From a virus: 56,645 bases of DNA. This document shows, one piece after another, positions 38,985 through 47,439 of the stretch. The notes beneath the pieces were generated by a model. It did not search any database. It was not told the DNA's origin and saw nothing but the letters and a program-made list of their open reading frames with translations. The stretch is taken from the IMG/VR virus record IMGVR_UViG_3300000553_000036, positions 1-56,645 of that record; one strand, given 5' to 3'. Numbering within the stretch: position 1 is the stretch's first letter; each line of letters starts with the position of its first letter. The position numbers were made by a program, and so were the translations under genes.

Positions 38985-40082
38985 TTAAGAAGGTATATAC
39001 ATTATATAATAAGTAGCAAGTACAGGTTGGATATTATTATGAGATCCATCTCCGCCTGTATTAGAGTTTGTTACAGATGTTGATACAGTTATTCCTGTAC
39101 TCGATGTACTAACAAAACCAGGTACTGCAATACCAGCAGTTGGGTCTGATCCTAATCCTGTAGTACCATCAGTTGCATGTTTCTCGTCTTTATAGAAATA
39201 GTGACTATGTCCAGGATCTGTTACAGTAGAAGTAGCATTACCAGTATGTGTATGTGAAGGTATTTGCGAAGTGGCTAATGTCACTGAATTAGCACCATCT
39301 GTTCCTAAGAAAGTATAATTAGGGTTACCAGCATATATAGGATCCACTGCAGGATTTAAAGGTCCACCAGGAACATTATAAATAGCCCCAACTCCCACTC
39401 TACCTCTTTTATCTGGAGTACCATTTTCACCATTACACAAGTACACTTTATTCCATCCTAGTGAAGAAAGACCTGCACCTGTACCATCGAAGTTGGTTAA
39501 CGGTCCATAATATTCAACCACTGTATAAGGAACCATCTTTGTATATTGTTGAGTTCCTGCATTTATACTATTTAAATAAGATTGTATTAAGCCATTTAAA
39601 TCAGCAATCTTTACATAGTTAGTATTTACATCAAGAGTGAGTGCTGTAAGATTTGTAACAGTGGTACAAAGCTGTGTAATAATAGCTTGTACAACATCAT
39701 GTGTATTTGATGAAGAAGTTACACCACTTAAACATCCCACTGTATATGGAGCATTTAGTGTAGCTATCTGACTATTGATAGTATCAACTTCACCTTGTAA
39801 ATTACAAGCAGCTCTTACCAAAGCTGTTAATACATCAAGAAGAGTAGGAGTTCCTCCTGGTAAATATTGAGTGACAAGACTACAATAATATGAAGGGTTG
39901 ATTGTGATATCAATACCTGTTCCATCTAAAAATGAAACTACTTTCTCAATAAGTGTATTCTCAATACACAAGAGATTAGTTGGTATAGTGATACCTAATG
40001 CAGGTACAGCTGCTCCTGTATAATTAACACATTTATCTGATACACTCTCAGTGCAGCCATTATAACAATTATCACAAGACAT
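38985..40082 (-). CDS. Collar-type fibre protein (phage tail-collar domain), 365 aa
   Basis: The C-terminal 175 residues match the phage tail-collar / microcystin-dependent-like domain: GWNKVYLCNGENGTPDKRGR at 209-228, then QIPSHTHTGN with H277/H279, GHSHYF with H292/H294, and a final SHNNIQPVLATYYIMYI segment. In T4 gp12 and relatives such His pairs bind a metal in the trimer axis. The N-terminal 50 residues are Cys-rich (CDNCYNGCTESVSDKCVNYTG) and resemble the N-termini of the other appendage proteins, so they probably dock on the virion. The middle is helical and likely trimeric coiled coil. It may be a head fibre or a tail fibre. Confidence 0.85.
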   Translation of the reverse strand: MSCDNCYNGCTESVSDKCVNYTGAAVPALGITIPTNLLCIENTLIEKVVSFLDGTGIDITINPSYYCSLVTQYLPGGTPTLLDVLTALVRAACNLQGEVDTINSQIATLNAPYTVGCLSGVTSSSNTHDVVQAIITQLCTTVTNLTALTLDVNTNYVKIADLNGLIQSYLNSINAGTQQYTKMVPYTVVEYYGPLTNFDGTGAGLSSLGWNKVYLCNGENGTPDKRGRVGVGAIYNVPGGPLNPAVDPIYAGNPNYTFLGTDGANSVTLATSQIPSHTHTGNATSTVTDPGHSHYFYKDEKHATDGTTGLGSDPTAGIAVPGFVSTSSTGITVSTSVTNSNTGGDGSHNNIQPVLATYYIMYIPS

Positions 40083-40089
40083 TTTAAAA

Positions 40090-40356
40090 TTATTTATGGA
40101 TTAATACTATCACTCTACTAGCTATCATTTGCACACTAAAGGGCATAGCATAGTCTGGATTACAACTCTTATACGTTAGTATTTGTTTGTAATTTAATAA
40201 GTCGTTAACTAGTTCACCTGATATATATTTGTTTAAAGAAAATACAATATTATTATATTGATCATTAGCTAAATCAGTTAGCTTACAATTAATATCATTT
40301 AATAATGCAGGTATACTAGCACACTCTATACAATCTGTTAATCTTGTGTATAACAT
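40090..40356 (-). CDS. Small unknown protein (88 aa)
   Basis: This 88-residue protein is encoded 7 bp before the collar-type fibre and overlaps the end of the small Cys-rich gene by 41 bp. It begins MLYTRLTDCIECASIPALLNDINCKL, has three or four Cys in the first half and a helical Leu/Asn-rich centre (FSLNKYISGELVNDLLNYKQ). No family was recognised. Its place in the appendage operon suggests an assembly factor, chaperone or adaptor for the fibre. The reading frame is supported by tight spacing and composition only. Confidence 0.55.
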   Translation of the reverse strand: MLYTRLTDCIECASIPALLNDINCKLTDLANDQYNNIVFSLNKYISGELVNDLLNYKQILTYKSCNPDYAMPFSVQMIASRVIVLIHK

Positions 40357-40468
40357 TTTTTATTCTTTGAGCTACTTGTTTTGACTTGTAATTACAAGCT
40401 GAACATAAGCCATTAATTAATTGACATCCACATCCAACTTGGATGCCACATTCTCTACAGTTTGCCAT
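40316..40468 (-). CDS. Small Cys-rich zinc-ribbon-like protein (50 aa)
   Basis: A 50-codon frame starts with ATG at 40468 and ends at TAG (40316-40318). The product has CxxC (CREC), CxC (CGC) and CxxC (CSAC) pairs within its first 25 residues, then a basic helix (KSKQVAQRIKNVIHK). This spacing suits a small zinc-binding knuckle. It fills the otherwise empty space between the 186-residue and 88-residue genes, lies 2 bp after the former, and overlaps the latter by 41 bp in another frame. Small Cys-rich proteins of this style occur among phage structural genes; function unknown. Confidence 0.6.
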   Translation of the reverse strand: MANCRECGIQVGCGCQLINGLCSACNYKSKQVAQRIKNVIHKINRLYRVC

Positions 40469-40469
40469 A

Positions 40470-41030
40470 TTAATAAAAGTTAATTACGTAGTTATTACCA
40501 GTACATCCACAATTATTTCTTATAAAATTGTTTAGCATGTTGTCTGCTTGTACGTATAACTTATTTGCTGTATCTACAGCACAGTTATTAGCAGCAGCAA
40601 CTGCTCCTTGTATCATAAAATAGATTGTACTTAGAGTCACCTTAGATTGTGTTCTAATTGCTGAATCACATTCCATCATGTCAAGTTTCATAAATGCAGA
40701 ATCATACTTCTCTTGTATAATGTCTATACGCATGAATGTCTTTGTTACAAAATTGGTTTGAGCAGGAGCAACAGAATAAGTAGCAGTCCAAACTCCATCA
40801 GGAAGAGGAAGTAAGGGCTGACCTGATGTGCTAAGTCCTAATGTAAGTGAGTTATAAGTATTAAAACTCAACGGTGTAAAAGGAAGAACCACAGGTGTTG
40901 TGTATCCTGGAATAATAAAACTCATACTAGGACTGGTAACACTAGGAGGGTTAGTATCATAAATTGATATATCCGCTATACCTAATGTATTTGCAGTGTA
41001 AGTATTTATTACTAAAAAATCTAAAGTCAT
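40470..41030 (-). CDS. Structural or accessory virion protein (186 aa)
   Basis: The frame is open from 41078, but that start lies inside the terminator hairpin at 41041-41088. The ATG at 41030 (MTLDFLVINTY) has an A/T-rich leader typical of this genome and is preferred. The first 110 residues are beta-rich and Pro/Ser/Thr-rich (PPSVTSPSMSFIIPGYTTP). The last 75 are helical with Cys (MKLDMMECDSAIRTQSKV, ANNCAVDTANKLY). No family was recognised. It opens the appendage-gene run just after the terminator of the abundant 386-residue gene, so it may belong to the fibre assembly set. Confidence 0.55.
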   Translation of the reverse strand: MTLDFLVINTYTANTLGIADISIYDTNPPSVTSPSMSFIIPGYTTPVVLPFTPLSFNTYNSLTLGLSTSGQPLLPLPDGVWTATYSVAPAQTNFVTKTFMRIDIIQEKYDSAFMKLDMMECDSAIRTQSKVTLSTIYFMIQGAVAAANNCAVDTANKLYVQADNMLNNFIRNNCGCTGNNYVINFY

Positions 41031-41040
41031 CTTATTTAAA

Positions 41041-41088
41041 ATAAAAATACCAGAGGATTTGAGAATTAATCCTCTCACCCTCTGGTAT
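41041..41088 (-). terminator. Strong rho-independent terminator after the 386-aa gene
   Basis: Minus strand ATACCAGAGG (41079-41088) pairs perfectly with CCTCTGGTAT (41047-41056), with an inner GAG/CTC pairing in the 22-nt loop, followed by TTTTTAT. It ends transcription of the gene at 41116-42276 and argues against the longer start of the next gene. Confidence 0.85.
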
Positions 41089-41115
41089 AGGTTATATGAT
41101 ACCTACTTTATTCTA

Positions 41116-42276
41116 TTAAGGAATCAAAGTAGTTGTTGAAGTTGTTGTACTAGTACTAGAAGTAGAGCTGGTAGTGGTTGTTGTTACACAAGCATTATCA
41201 GAAGCTACAGCACCTAAAGCAGCAACTAAGATAGCTTCGATTGCAGAAGTGTATCCTTGAGGAACAGCAATTATTGAACTACTATCTTCTTGAATATAAG
41301 CACCCCATTCGTAAGCAGATTTGTCAAACGCATTATACTTAATGTAATAAGTATCGTACGTAGTACCAGTTGATACCCAAGATTCAAAGTTCTCATTGTA
41401 ACCAACCATTCTGTATAAATGTTTCAAATATCCAGCTTGGTAGCTATAAAAGTTCTTTTCTAATTGTTGAATCTCAGCAGCTGTACCAGTTGCATAAGAA
41501 GAACGTTGAATGATAACAGGTTCAGCAACAAAGTTACATCTGTCAGCAACAATAAAGTCAGCAGTTGTAGCAGGACCAGAATAAACGAAGGTACGGAAAT
41601 AGAACCTATCGTATTCAAAAGGATCTGCAGCAACATCACAAGGTTGTCCATAAACAGTTAATGGTTTACCAGTGATTTGTAAAACAGCAGTTTGATCATC
41701 ACCAATTCTTTCAAATGTGTAGAAAGTGTTGAAGCTAATGTTATCTGGGTTGTCACCAGGAGCTTGTTGTGTTAACTTAATGATGAAAGCATCAATTAAA
41801 GCAGGAACATCAACATCAGTGCAAGGGTTTCCACCACAATCGCAACAAGGAGCTTGAACAGTTACACTACGAGTGAAACCATTAAAGTACAATGTGTCAA
41901 CATAGCTAGAAAATCCACGTAAAGTTAAAGTTACAATATCACCACATTTAACTGTCCAACCACCAACTTGAGTGATTTGGTTAGCTGCTGTAGGACATCC
42001 ATTAACTTTGTACCATTGAGTTACGTTAGTACCGTAAGCTGAATTGTTGATACCAGAGATTTTGTCTGAACGTTTAGATCCTTGTAAATAGGTATTAACT
42101 CTACCTTGTGCTAAATAGAAGTAGGGAGATGCAGCAATGTTACCTGAAGTGGCAACTGTGTAATCGCTTTTGAAAATCCCAAACTGACCAGCTGTTAAAT
42201 TTTGTGTAGATCCAGAGCTAGGTAGAGTATTTCCTACTGGAACCACAAAGAGCGTGGTTAATGAAAAATCGGCCAT
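41116..42276 (-). CDS. Probable abundant virion protein with Thr-rich C-terminus (386 aa)
   Basis: A 386-residue Thr/Ala/Tyr-rich, beta-type protein lies in the head/neck part of the structural block. It has a Cys cluster (APCCDCGGNPCTDVD, about residues 142-156) that could bind metal and a C-terminal Thr/Ser tail (TTTTTSSTSSTSTTT, then LIP) that resembles the linkers in neighbouring appendage proteins. Codon choice is more varied than in most neighbours (for example more CGT for Arg), as in the major capsid gene, and it has its own terminator; both suggest high expression. It may be an auxiliary head protein or major tail component. No named family was recognised. Confidence 0.6.
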   Translation of the reverse strand: MADFSLTTLFVVPVGNTLPSSGSTQNLTAGQFGIFKSDYTVATSGNIAASPYFYLAQGRVNTYLQGSKRSDKISGINNSAYGTNVTQWYKVNGCPTAANQITQVGGWTVKCGDIVTLTLRGFSSYVDTLYFNGFTRSVTVQAPCCDCGGNPCTDVDVPALIDAFIIKLTQQAPGDNPDNISFNTFYTFERIGDDQTAVLQITGKPLTVYGQPCDVAADPFEYDRFYFRTFVYSGPATTADFIVADRCNFVAEPVIIQRSSYATGTAAEIQQLEKNFYSYQAGYLKHLYRMVGYNENFESWVSTGTTYDTYYIKYNAFDKSAYEWGAYIQEDSSSIIAVPQGYTSAIEAILVAALGAVASDNACVTTTTTSSTSSTSTTTSTTTLIP

Positions 42277-42301
42277 TGTTTTTTATTTAAATTGTAAAAA
42301 A

Positions 42302-43033
42302 TTATTCGTTTGTTTGTATTCTATATATTGAACTTTGCATAGCACCTTGGTTCTCTGTATACATTGCTAGGTTCTGAACTGTTAAATCTAATAGTTCATC
42401 CTCTAAATATAATTCAAGTTCACAATCACTATCTATTGAATCTGTTCCATCAAATCTTACATAACCAACTTTATCTATATACTGAGGATACCTCATATAT
42501 GAAATGTTAATTGAAGTTGGTGTGAATGTTCCATCTGTGTATATATTCACTTCATCTGTTGACAAGAAGATAAATGTTTCTTGATATTCAAAAGATGGCT
42601 TATAGTGATCGTTAGTTAAAAGAAACTGTAAGTCAGAATGTTTAGCTAAGTCTCTATTTATAAATACTTTTCTGTTAACACATGGACCTTTATCTGCTAA
42701 TAAATAAGCATCAATATAAAACATATACATTGGAACCAATGAATGTATATCCGCACCCCACTGATTCAAGTCAGCATTCTTTAGATATAAAGGAAGGGGC
42801 TGGTGATTATATGTAATGATTAAACTTTGTAGGTCTTCATAACGCTTTCTAAAAGCATCTAAACCTAAACCCGAAGCTGTACTAAACCCATCAACCTTTT
42901 GCTTAATCAACTTGATCTGAGCTTCATTTAAAGCTAATATTTTATCTTCTAAGTTAATCTGTTGATGTTCGTTTGTTGATAGTTTATTTAGTTTCTGGTC
43001 AATTTTATATAATAAACTATCTACAGGGATCAT
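42302..43033 (-). CDS. Head-to-tail connector / ring protein, crAss-like (243 aa)
   Basis: The protein has a helical N-terminal third (VDSLLYKIDQKLNKLSTNEH) and a beta-rich centre. It ends with a helix (DELLDLTVQNLAMYTENQGAM) and a short tail, an arrangement typical of head-completion or neck ring proteins. It overlaps the start codon region of the upstream 322-residue gene by 4 bp. Together they follow the capsid gene, where crAss-like phages encode conserved neck proteins. Family assignment is by gene order and general resemblance. Confidence 0.55.
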   Translation of the reverse strand: MIPVDSLLYKIDQKLNKLSTNEHQQINLEDKILALNEAQIKLIKQKVDGFSTASGLGLDAFRKRYEDLQSLIITYNHQPLPLYLKNADLNQWGADIHSLVPMYMFYIDAYLLADKGPCVNRKVFINRDLAKHSDLQFLLTNDHYKPSFEYQETFIFLSTDEVNIYTDGTFTPTSINISYMRYPQYIDKVGYVRFDGTDSIDSDCELELYLEDELLDLTVQNLAMYTENQGAMQSSIYRIQTNE

Positions 43034-43998
43034 ACAGAAGCTAGTTTTTTAGTTTTTAATTTACCTTCTAGAGTTAATAGTTGATCTTGGTTATCTTCAT
43101 CAGCAAGTATTTTCACTAAATCATCTTCATCTTTTGCTATTTCAAAATCACCTTCATAAACTTTACCATTAGGCTTTGATCTATATATTGAGTGTGCGAT
43201 TGCTTGTTTTACTAAATCTTTAATATGGAGTAAGTTTTCTTTCATGTCTGCAAATCTACCAAAGATTTCTACAGGGTTTAAGCCTGCATATTTGCCATTC
43301 TTGAATTCTGTTTGTTTCAATAGGTTATCCACTTGGTTATACACCACTTCTTCTTTAGTATCATCACTAACAGGAAGTCCTAATAAGCGAGCTACCTTCT
43401 TCTTTTTCTCAGGAGTCATAGCATCAAACTTAATGATTGCTTTATTGATCAACTGTTTCTTCTTATACATCACTGCATTTTCAATCTCATCATCAGCTAC
43501 ATAGAACTGTATATCTGCAGGATATTCACCACGTTCCCAAGCTTGATAGCTGGAAGCAATTGTTGGATGAACTCTTAACCATGCAAAAGCTAACTCTTGA
43601 AAAGGTTGTGAAAAATCAAAATAGTTATCACCATCCATAAGTTTCACAGGCTGTACATGCATAGGATCATCTGTAGAAGTTGATAAACCATAGTTCCAAA
43701 ATGAAGATCTAGGACCTAAGTCAATATCACCTAAAGCAAGTTCAAGCTTCTTTCTTAAATCTGTTACTCTTTCTATTTCTAATTCTCTTTCTACTTTATC
43801 ACCAATACGTCTAATATAAGAAGCATTAGCATCAAGTCCTGTTCTGTACTGACCATCTAGTTCTTTGTAAGGATATTTGAAAACTCCTGTACCAGGAATT
43901 CTTGTCATACCTTTCTGAGCAAGGCCACCTTGCATTGTTTGTAACTGAGAACTGTTGTAATCTTTCTTAATAGTTGAGATTTTTCCTATTTTTCCCAT
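43030..43998 (-). CDS. Conserved structural protein downstream of the capsid gene (322 aa)
   Basis: A 322-residue charged protein. The N-terminal part has conserved-looking stretches (GMTRIPGTGVFKYPYKELDG, GPRSSFWNYGLST, DNYFDFSQPFQELAFAWLRV). The C-terminal half is helical and Lys-rich with MTPEKKKKVARLLGLPV. In crAss-like phages a protein of this kind follows the major capsid gene and is thought to be an auxiliary head or portal-vertex component. Here an HNH endonuclease gene lies between it and the capsid gene. No enzymatic motif was seen. Confidence 0.55.
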   Translation of the reverse strand: MGKIGKISTIKKDYNSSQLQTMQGGLAQKGMTRIPGTGVFKYPYKELDGQYRTGLDANASYIRRIGDKVERELEIERVTDLRKKLELALGDIDLGPRSSFWNYGLSTSTDDPMHVQPVKLMDGDNYFDFSQPFQELAFAWLRVHPTIASSYQAWERGEYPADIQFYVADDEIENAVMYKKKQLINKAIIKFDAMTPEKKKKVARLLGLPVSDDTKEEVVYNQVDNLLKQTEFKNGKYAGLNPVEIFGRFADMKENLLHIKDLVKQAIAHSIYRSKPNGKVYEGDFEIAKDEDDLVKILADEDNQDQLLTLEGKLKTKKLASV

Positions 43999-44019
43999 AA
44001 TGTAATTGTTTGTTTTTTA

Positions 44020-44328
44020 TTATTGGTTTATTTTATTATTTCTTCTTTCATGTGTAACAATTCTATGACAATTACAACATCTTATTTCACATTTATCAAT
44101 TTCATCTTTTATAAGTTCTAATTTGTAAGCTTTTGTTACCATATGAGAAACATGATATAATTTAACACCTCTTACATGATCAAACTCTAAAACTCTAATA
44201 TCTGAATTCCCACAGTCTACACATGATTTATTTTCCAAATAATTTTTAACATACAATTTATTTCTGAGAATGGACTTATCCCTACTTCTTTTTTGAATTT
44301 CGTAGGTATTCCATTTTTCCTTACCCAT
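44020..44328 (-). CDS. HNH homing-type endonuclease (102 aa)
   Basis: A 102-residue basic protein with a zinc-stabilised HNH (beta-beta-alpha metal) motif: C36-x2-C39, then EFDH with D50/H51, C84-x2-C87-H88, and a terminal THE with H93. This is the minimal free-standing HNH nuclease common in phages, which nicks or cuts DNA and spreads by homing. It is inserted between the capsid gene and the next structural gene, and is preceded by a GC-rich structured segment unlike neighbouring DNA, so it is probably a mobile insertion. Confidence 0.85.
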   Translation of the reverse strand: MGKEKWNTYEIQKRSRDKSILRNKLYVKNYLENKSCVDCGNSDIRVLEFDHVRGVKLYHVSHMVTKAYKLELIKDEIDKCEIRCCNCHRIVTHERRNNKINQ

Positions 44329-44356
44329 ATGTAGTTTATTTTATTTGGTTTGTTTG

Positions 44357-44459
44357 CAGATGGTGTTCGGTGAAGAACAGGGCAGCAAACCTATAATTTG
44401 TTCCCCCATCTGTATTTGAGAAGACTCCCCCAGGGGTTGCCTGGGGGGTAATTCTTCTC
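44357..44459 (-). ncRNA. GC-rich structured RNA segment between capsid gene and HNH gene
   Basis: On the minus strand, CCCCCAGG (44440-44447) pairs with CCTGGGGG (44427-44434) across a 5-nt loop, and GAGAAGA (44453-44459) pairs with TCTTCTC (44418-44424) outside it. A second structure closes CAGATGG (44406-44412) on CCATCTG (44357-44363), with an inner GTTC/GAAC hairpin. The segment is far more GC-rich than its neighbours and lacks an immediate U-tract. It may be the 3' end of the capsid mRNA (stability or termination) or part of a mobile element with the HNH gene. Confidence 0.5.
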
Positions 44460-44510
44460 GGTATGTTGACTAGTGAGCTGTTCTTATGGTAAGCCACACC
44501 AGTACTGTTA

Positions 44511-46064
44511 TTAGAACTGTGGTATTTCTTCAATCAAAACTGTACGAGACAAATCTTCAATGAATACATCACAACGATCCTTCATCCAAATTTCATAACC
44601 AGGAAATTTATTAGCAGAACTCATACCCTGAGATTTAGCAAAACCTAAGTGGTGACGAGTACCATCAATATAACCCCAAGTCATAGAAGGAGCACCTTTC
44701 ATACGTACTTCACGAATGTTATTAACCATTGAACCATCGCTCATAGGACTAACATCAAATACCATGAATACAGGTGTAGATTTTTTGTTCTGACCAAACT
44801 CTAAGTTTGTTTGTGGTAAATCTAATTCTTTTAAGTGAATCAATTCAACACGACCAGTTTCACGAGTAACCATTGCATCAAATGCAAAGTTATAAGTGAT
44901 ATGCTGACCTTCACCTTGCATATAACGGTTACCGCTATCTGCCATGAAAGTTAAACCAGAATTTAAAGCGTCATTCTTTAAAGCTTGTTGGAATACATCA
45001 AAACCAGCTTCATTAGTGTACATCTTAACTCTACGATCCTTAACATCAACACGTCTGTAGAACAAATCACCAAAAACCGAACGAATCAAGTTAGCAGTGA
45101 ACTCACCACGATTGTATTGTACTAAGTTACCATTGTTACGCATTCTGTGGTATACACCAGCAGATGTACGTTTTAATTCTTGTTTAGAACCATTAGTTTT
45201 AACGGTACCAGGTCTAGCCCAGATCATACGTTTAACTTTTAATTCTAACATAGATTTACGCATCCAGAATTCAATGAACGGTTCCCATTTAACATCATTA
45301 CGAGTTAAAGGTAATTGGTTCCTACGTTGAGGAGCATATACTAAGATGTCTAGTGGTTTACCAGAAGCATCACGCATCATTTTATCATCAGCCCATTCAG
45401 TAATTTTGTGCTCATAACCATATGCAGAACCTAAAGATTCAAACATTGTGATTTGTTCACCCAAACGAGGAAGACCTAATAAATCTTGGTCAAACTCACC
45501 GATAGCAGCATCAACTAGTTCTAATTCGATACCCACTTTCAAGAAGGTTGAATTTACATAGTCAACTGTTGGATTATCAGTTACAAGAGTAAAGCTGTAC
45601 AAATATCCTACGTTCCAAGGAACTGGATCTTTAACTACATAGAAACGAGGACCATATTGACGAGTACCTACAGATACAATTGCATTTTTAGAGAACTCAT
45701 TAGTGTCAATCACTAAAGAGAATTCTTGTCCATCAATACCAGGTTTGTCTAAATCTAGAGTGCTGGTAGGAACATCAATAATCTTAGGGAACTTGTAAGG
45801 TACTTGTACCTGCCACTTCCAAGCATCACTGTTGTTATCAATATAGTAAGGAGTGCTCTTGTTAATCATATCCAAGAAGTCATTACTGTAAAGAGAACTC
45901 TGAGTGTACAAACTGATAATTTTCTTATCATAGTCTGCTGGTTCAGTTGAGTGAAAGCTTTCCAAGTGGTTTGAATCTGTTAATTTACCTACAGCACGCT
46001 TATCCATTGAAGCGACCCTAGCGTAAGTAAAACCAGTTAAACCTGGAATTGTCTGAATTGCCAT
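44511..46064 (-). CDS. Major capsid protein, crAss-like (517 aa)
   Basis: This 517-residue protein lies immediately after a scaffold-like gene and two genes after the portal, the expected place of the HK97-fold capsid protein. Its length fits crAss-like capsid proteins. Segments such as YYIDNNSDAWKWQVQVPYKF, GFDVFQQALKND, RYMQGEGQHITYNFAFDAMV and GYEIWMKDRCDVFIEDLSRT have the conserved look of this family. Codon use is shifted from most neighbours, with frequent CGT for Arg, as expected for a highly expressed gene. The leader is A/T-rich (AAAAAATAACACAATGG). The stop is TAA followed closely by a GC-rich structured segment that may protect or end the transcript. Confidence 0.85.
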   Translation of the reverse strand: MAIQTIPGLTGFTYARVASMDKRAVGKLTDSNHLESFHSTEPADYDKKIISLYTQSSLYSNDFLDMINKSTPYYIDNNSDAWKWQVQVPYKFPKIIDVPTSTLDLDKPGIDGQEFSLVIDTNEFSKNAIVSVGTRQYGPRFYVVKDPVPWNVGYLYSFTLVTDNPTVDYVNSTFLKVGIELELVDAAIGEFDQDLLGLPRLGEQITMFESLGSAYGYEHKITEWADDKMMRDASGKPLDILVYAPQRRNQLPLTRNDVKWEPFIEFWMRKSMLELKVKRMIWARPGTVKTNGSKQELKRTSAGVYHRMRNNGNLVQYNRGEFTANLIRSVFGDLFYRRVDVKDRRVKMYTNEAGFDVFQQALKNDALNSGLTFMADSGNRYMQGEGQHITYNFAFDAMVTRETGRVELIHLKELDLPQTNLEFGQNKKSTPVFMVFDVSPMSDGSMVNNIREVRMKGAPSMTWGYIDGTRHHLGFAKSQGMSSANKFPGYEIWMKDRCDVFIEDLSRTVLIEEIPQF

Positions 46065-46096
46065 TGTGTTATTTTTTTAATTTTTGTTATATAAAT

Positions 46097-47365
46097 TTAT
46101 TGAAACCATGATGTATTCTTGACAGGAGCTTTAGATTTAATAGCACTCTTACTCGCCTGTCTAGCTACTTCTCCAAACAATTCATTAGATTTTTTGGTGA
46201 TACCAGCCTTTTGAATTGTAGAGAGAGTAGGATCTTTTTCTAATATCTTCATTAGTAAAGCCATCTTAACTTTCTTTTCATGATTCTCAGGACGTTTAAG
46301 TTCCAGAATAGTACGATCGAAATCTGTGAGTGTTTCTCCAGTGGGTGTTTTGTACTTATCTGTTACTAAGAAATCTTGTAGTTCACCAGCCAATTTAGGA
46401 TTGAGAGCAATACCATCAAACTCTTTAGCTTTCAACTTCTCTTGTAGAATGTTACTTACATTCTGCTGATACTGTTGTTTAATAGCTTGTTGTTGTTGTA
46501 ATTGTACTTCTCTTTGTTGTTCTAGTTGCTGAAGCTTTGCAGCTTCTTTTTTAACCAACACTTTATGATTTCTAGTTGCAACTGTTTCTAGATCACCATA
46601 ATTTTTAAGTCTTTCTATTTCTGTTGTAACATCTTCAGGTTCATAACCTTGATCAGCTAGAGCCTGTTTGATCACTGATATTTGATTTGCTTCATCAGCA
46701 AGATCCATTTCAGCAAAAGATTGTATTTTATTGAATGTACCAAAGTATTCTTTAGGATCAACTCCCTTTACAAATATGGCATCAAATGCTTGTTGATAAT
46801 CTTCTCCAAATTGACCTATGAAGTTATTTACCACTTCAATAGCTCCTTTCTTTTTCTCTGCATTGAATCTTTCTAAGAATTCTTCAGGAGTAGAAACTAT
46901 TGCTTCTTCTTCATCATCATCTTTAGAAAACACTCCTAACTTATATAGATCTTTTGAAAGAGCTGCGAACTGATTAGGTTCTTCTTCTCCTTCTGTATCT
47001 TCTTCAGATGTACTATCAGCTACTTCCTGTAAAGTTTTCTTTGCAGGTTTAGCTGGTGTAGTTTCTTCCTCTCCTTCTTCCTCATCTTCATCTCCTAATA
47101 GGAAATCTTGAATTGATTTAGATGCATCTTCCTTTTCATTTGTATCTTCTGCTTTTGTATCTGGAATAACAGATTTAGCAGGAGCTTTCTTTGCAGGAGC
47201 TGCAGGAGCAGGTTCGTCTTTAATATCTTGAATATCGTCAGGATTAGTTGTGGATGTTTCTGGTGCAAACAAGTCATTTAAAAGTTCTTGACTTCCTGTA
47301 CCAAACTCCATAGTATTTTCAATACTGAAGTTTCCCATTTGGGGAGTATCTAGATTTTCAGCCAT
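46097..47365 (-). CDS. Capsid scaffold-like protein (422 aa)
   Basis: This 422-residue protein has a strongly acidic, Glu/Asp-rich and Pro/Ala/Lys-rich N-terminal half (DEDEEEGEEETTPAKPAKK) and a helical, Gln-rich coiled-coil region at about 275-305 (QLEQQREVQLQQQQAIKQQY). The C-terminus is basic. Such composition directly upstream of the major capsid gene is typical of scaffolding proteins, which guide shell assembly and are removed. No protease motif was seen, so a separate protease or exit without cleavage would be needed. Confidence 0.7.
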   Translation of the reverse strand: MAENLDTPQMGNFSIENTMEFGTGSQELLNDLFAPETSTTNPDDIQDIKDEPAPAAPAKKAPAKSVIPDTKAEDTNEKEDASKSIQDFLLGDEDEEEGEEETTPAKPAKKTLQEVADSTSEEDTEGEEEPNQFAALSKDLYKLGVFSKDDDEEEAIVSTPEEFLERFNAEKKKGAIEVVNNFIGQFGEDYQQAFDAIFVKGVDPKEYFGTFNKIQSFAEMDLADEANQISVIKQALADQGYEPEDVTTEIERLKNYGDLETVATRNHKVLVKKEAAKLQQLEQQREVQLQQQQAIKQQYQQNVSNILQEKLKAKEFDGIALNPKLAGELQDFLVTDKYKTPTGETLTDFDRTILELKRPENHEKKVKMALLMKILEKDPTLSTIQKAGITKKSNELFGEVARQASKSAIKSKAPVKNTSWFQ

Positions 47366-47439
47366 ATGTAGTTATATTTATTTGGTTTTCAAGTTGTAAA
47401 AGTATATTACTTAATGTTAATAGCAAAGAGATAAGTGGT

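Noticed and set aside
44336-44533. A 65-codon frame overlapping the capsid 3' end, reachable by +1 frameshift at TTC TAA
   Set aside because: It needs a TTG start or a frameshift, and a stop codon lies immediately upstream in its frame. The same bases form strong hairpins, which explains their composition better. Kept as a structured RNA segment instead.
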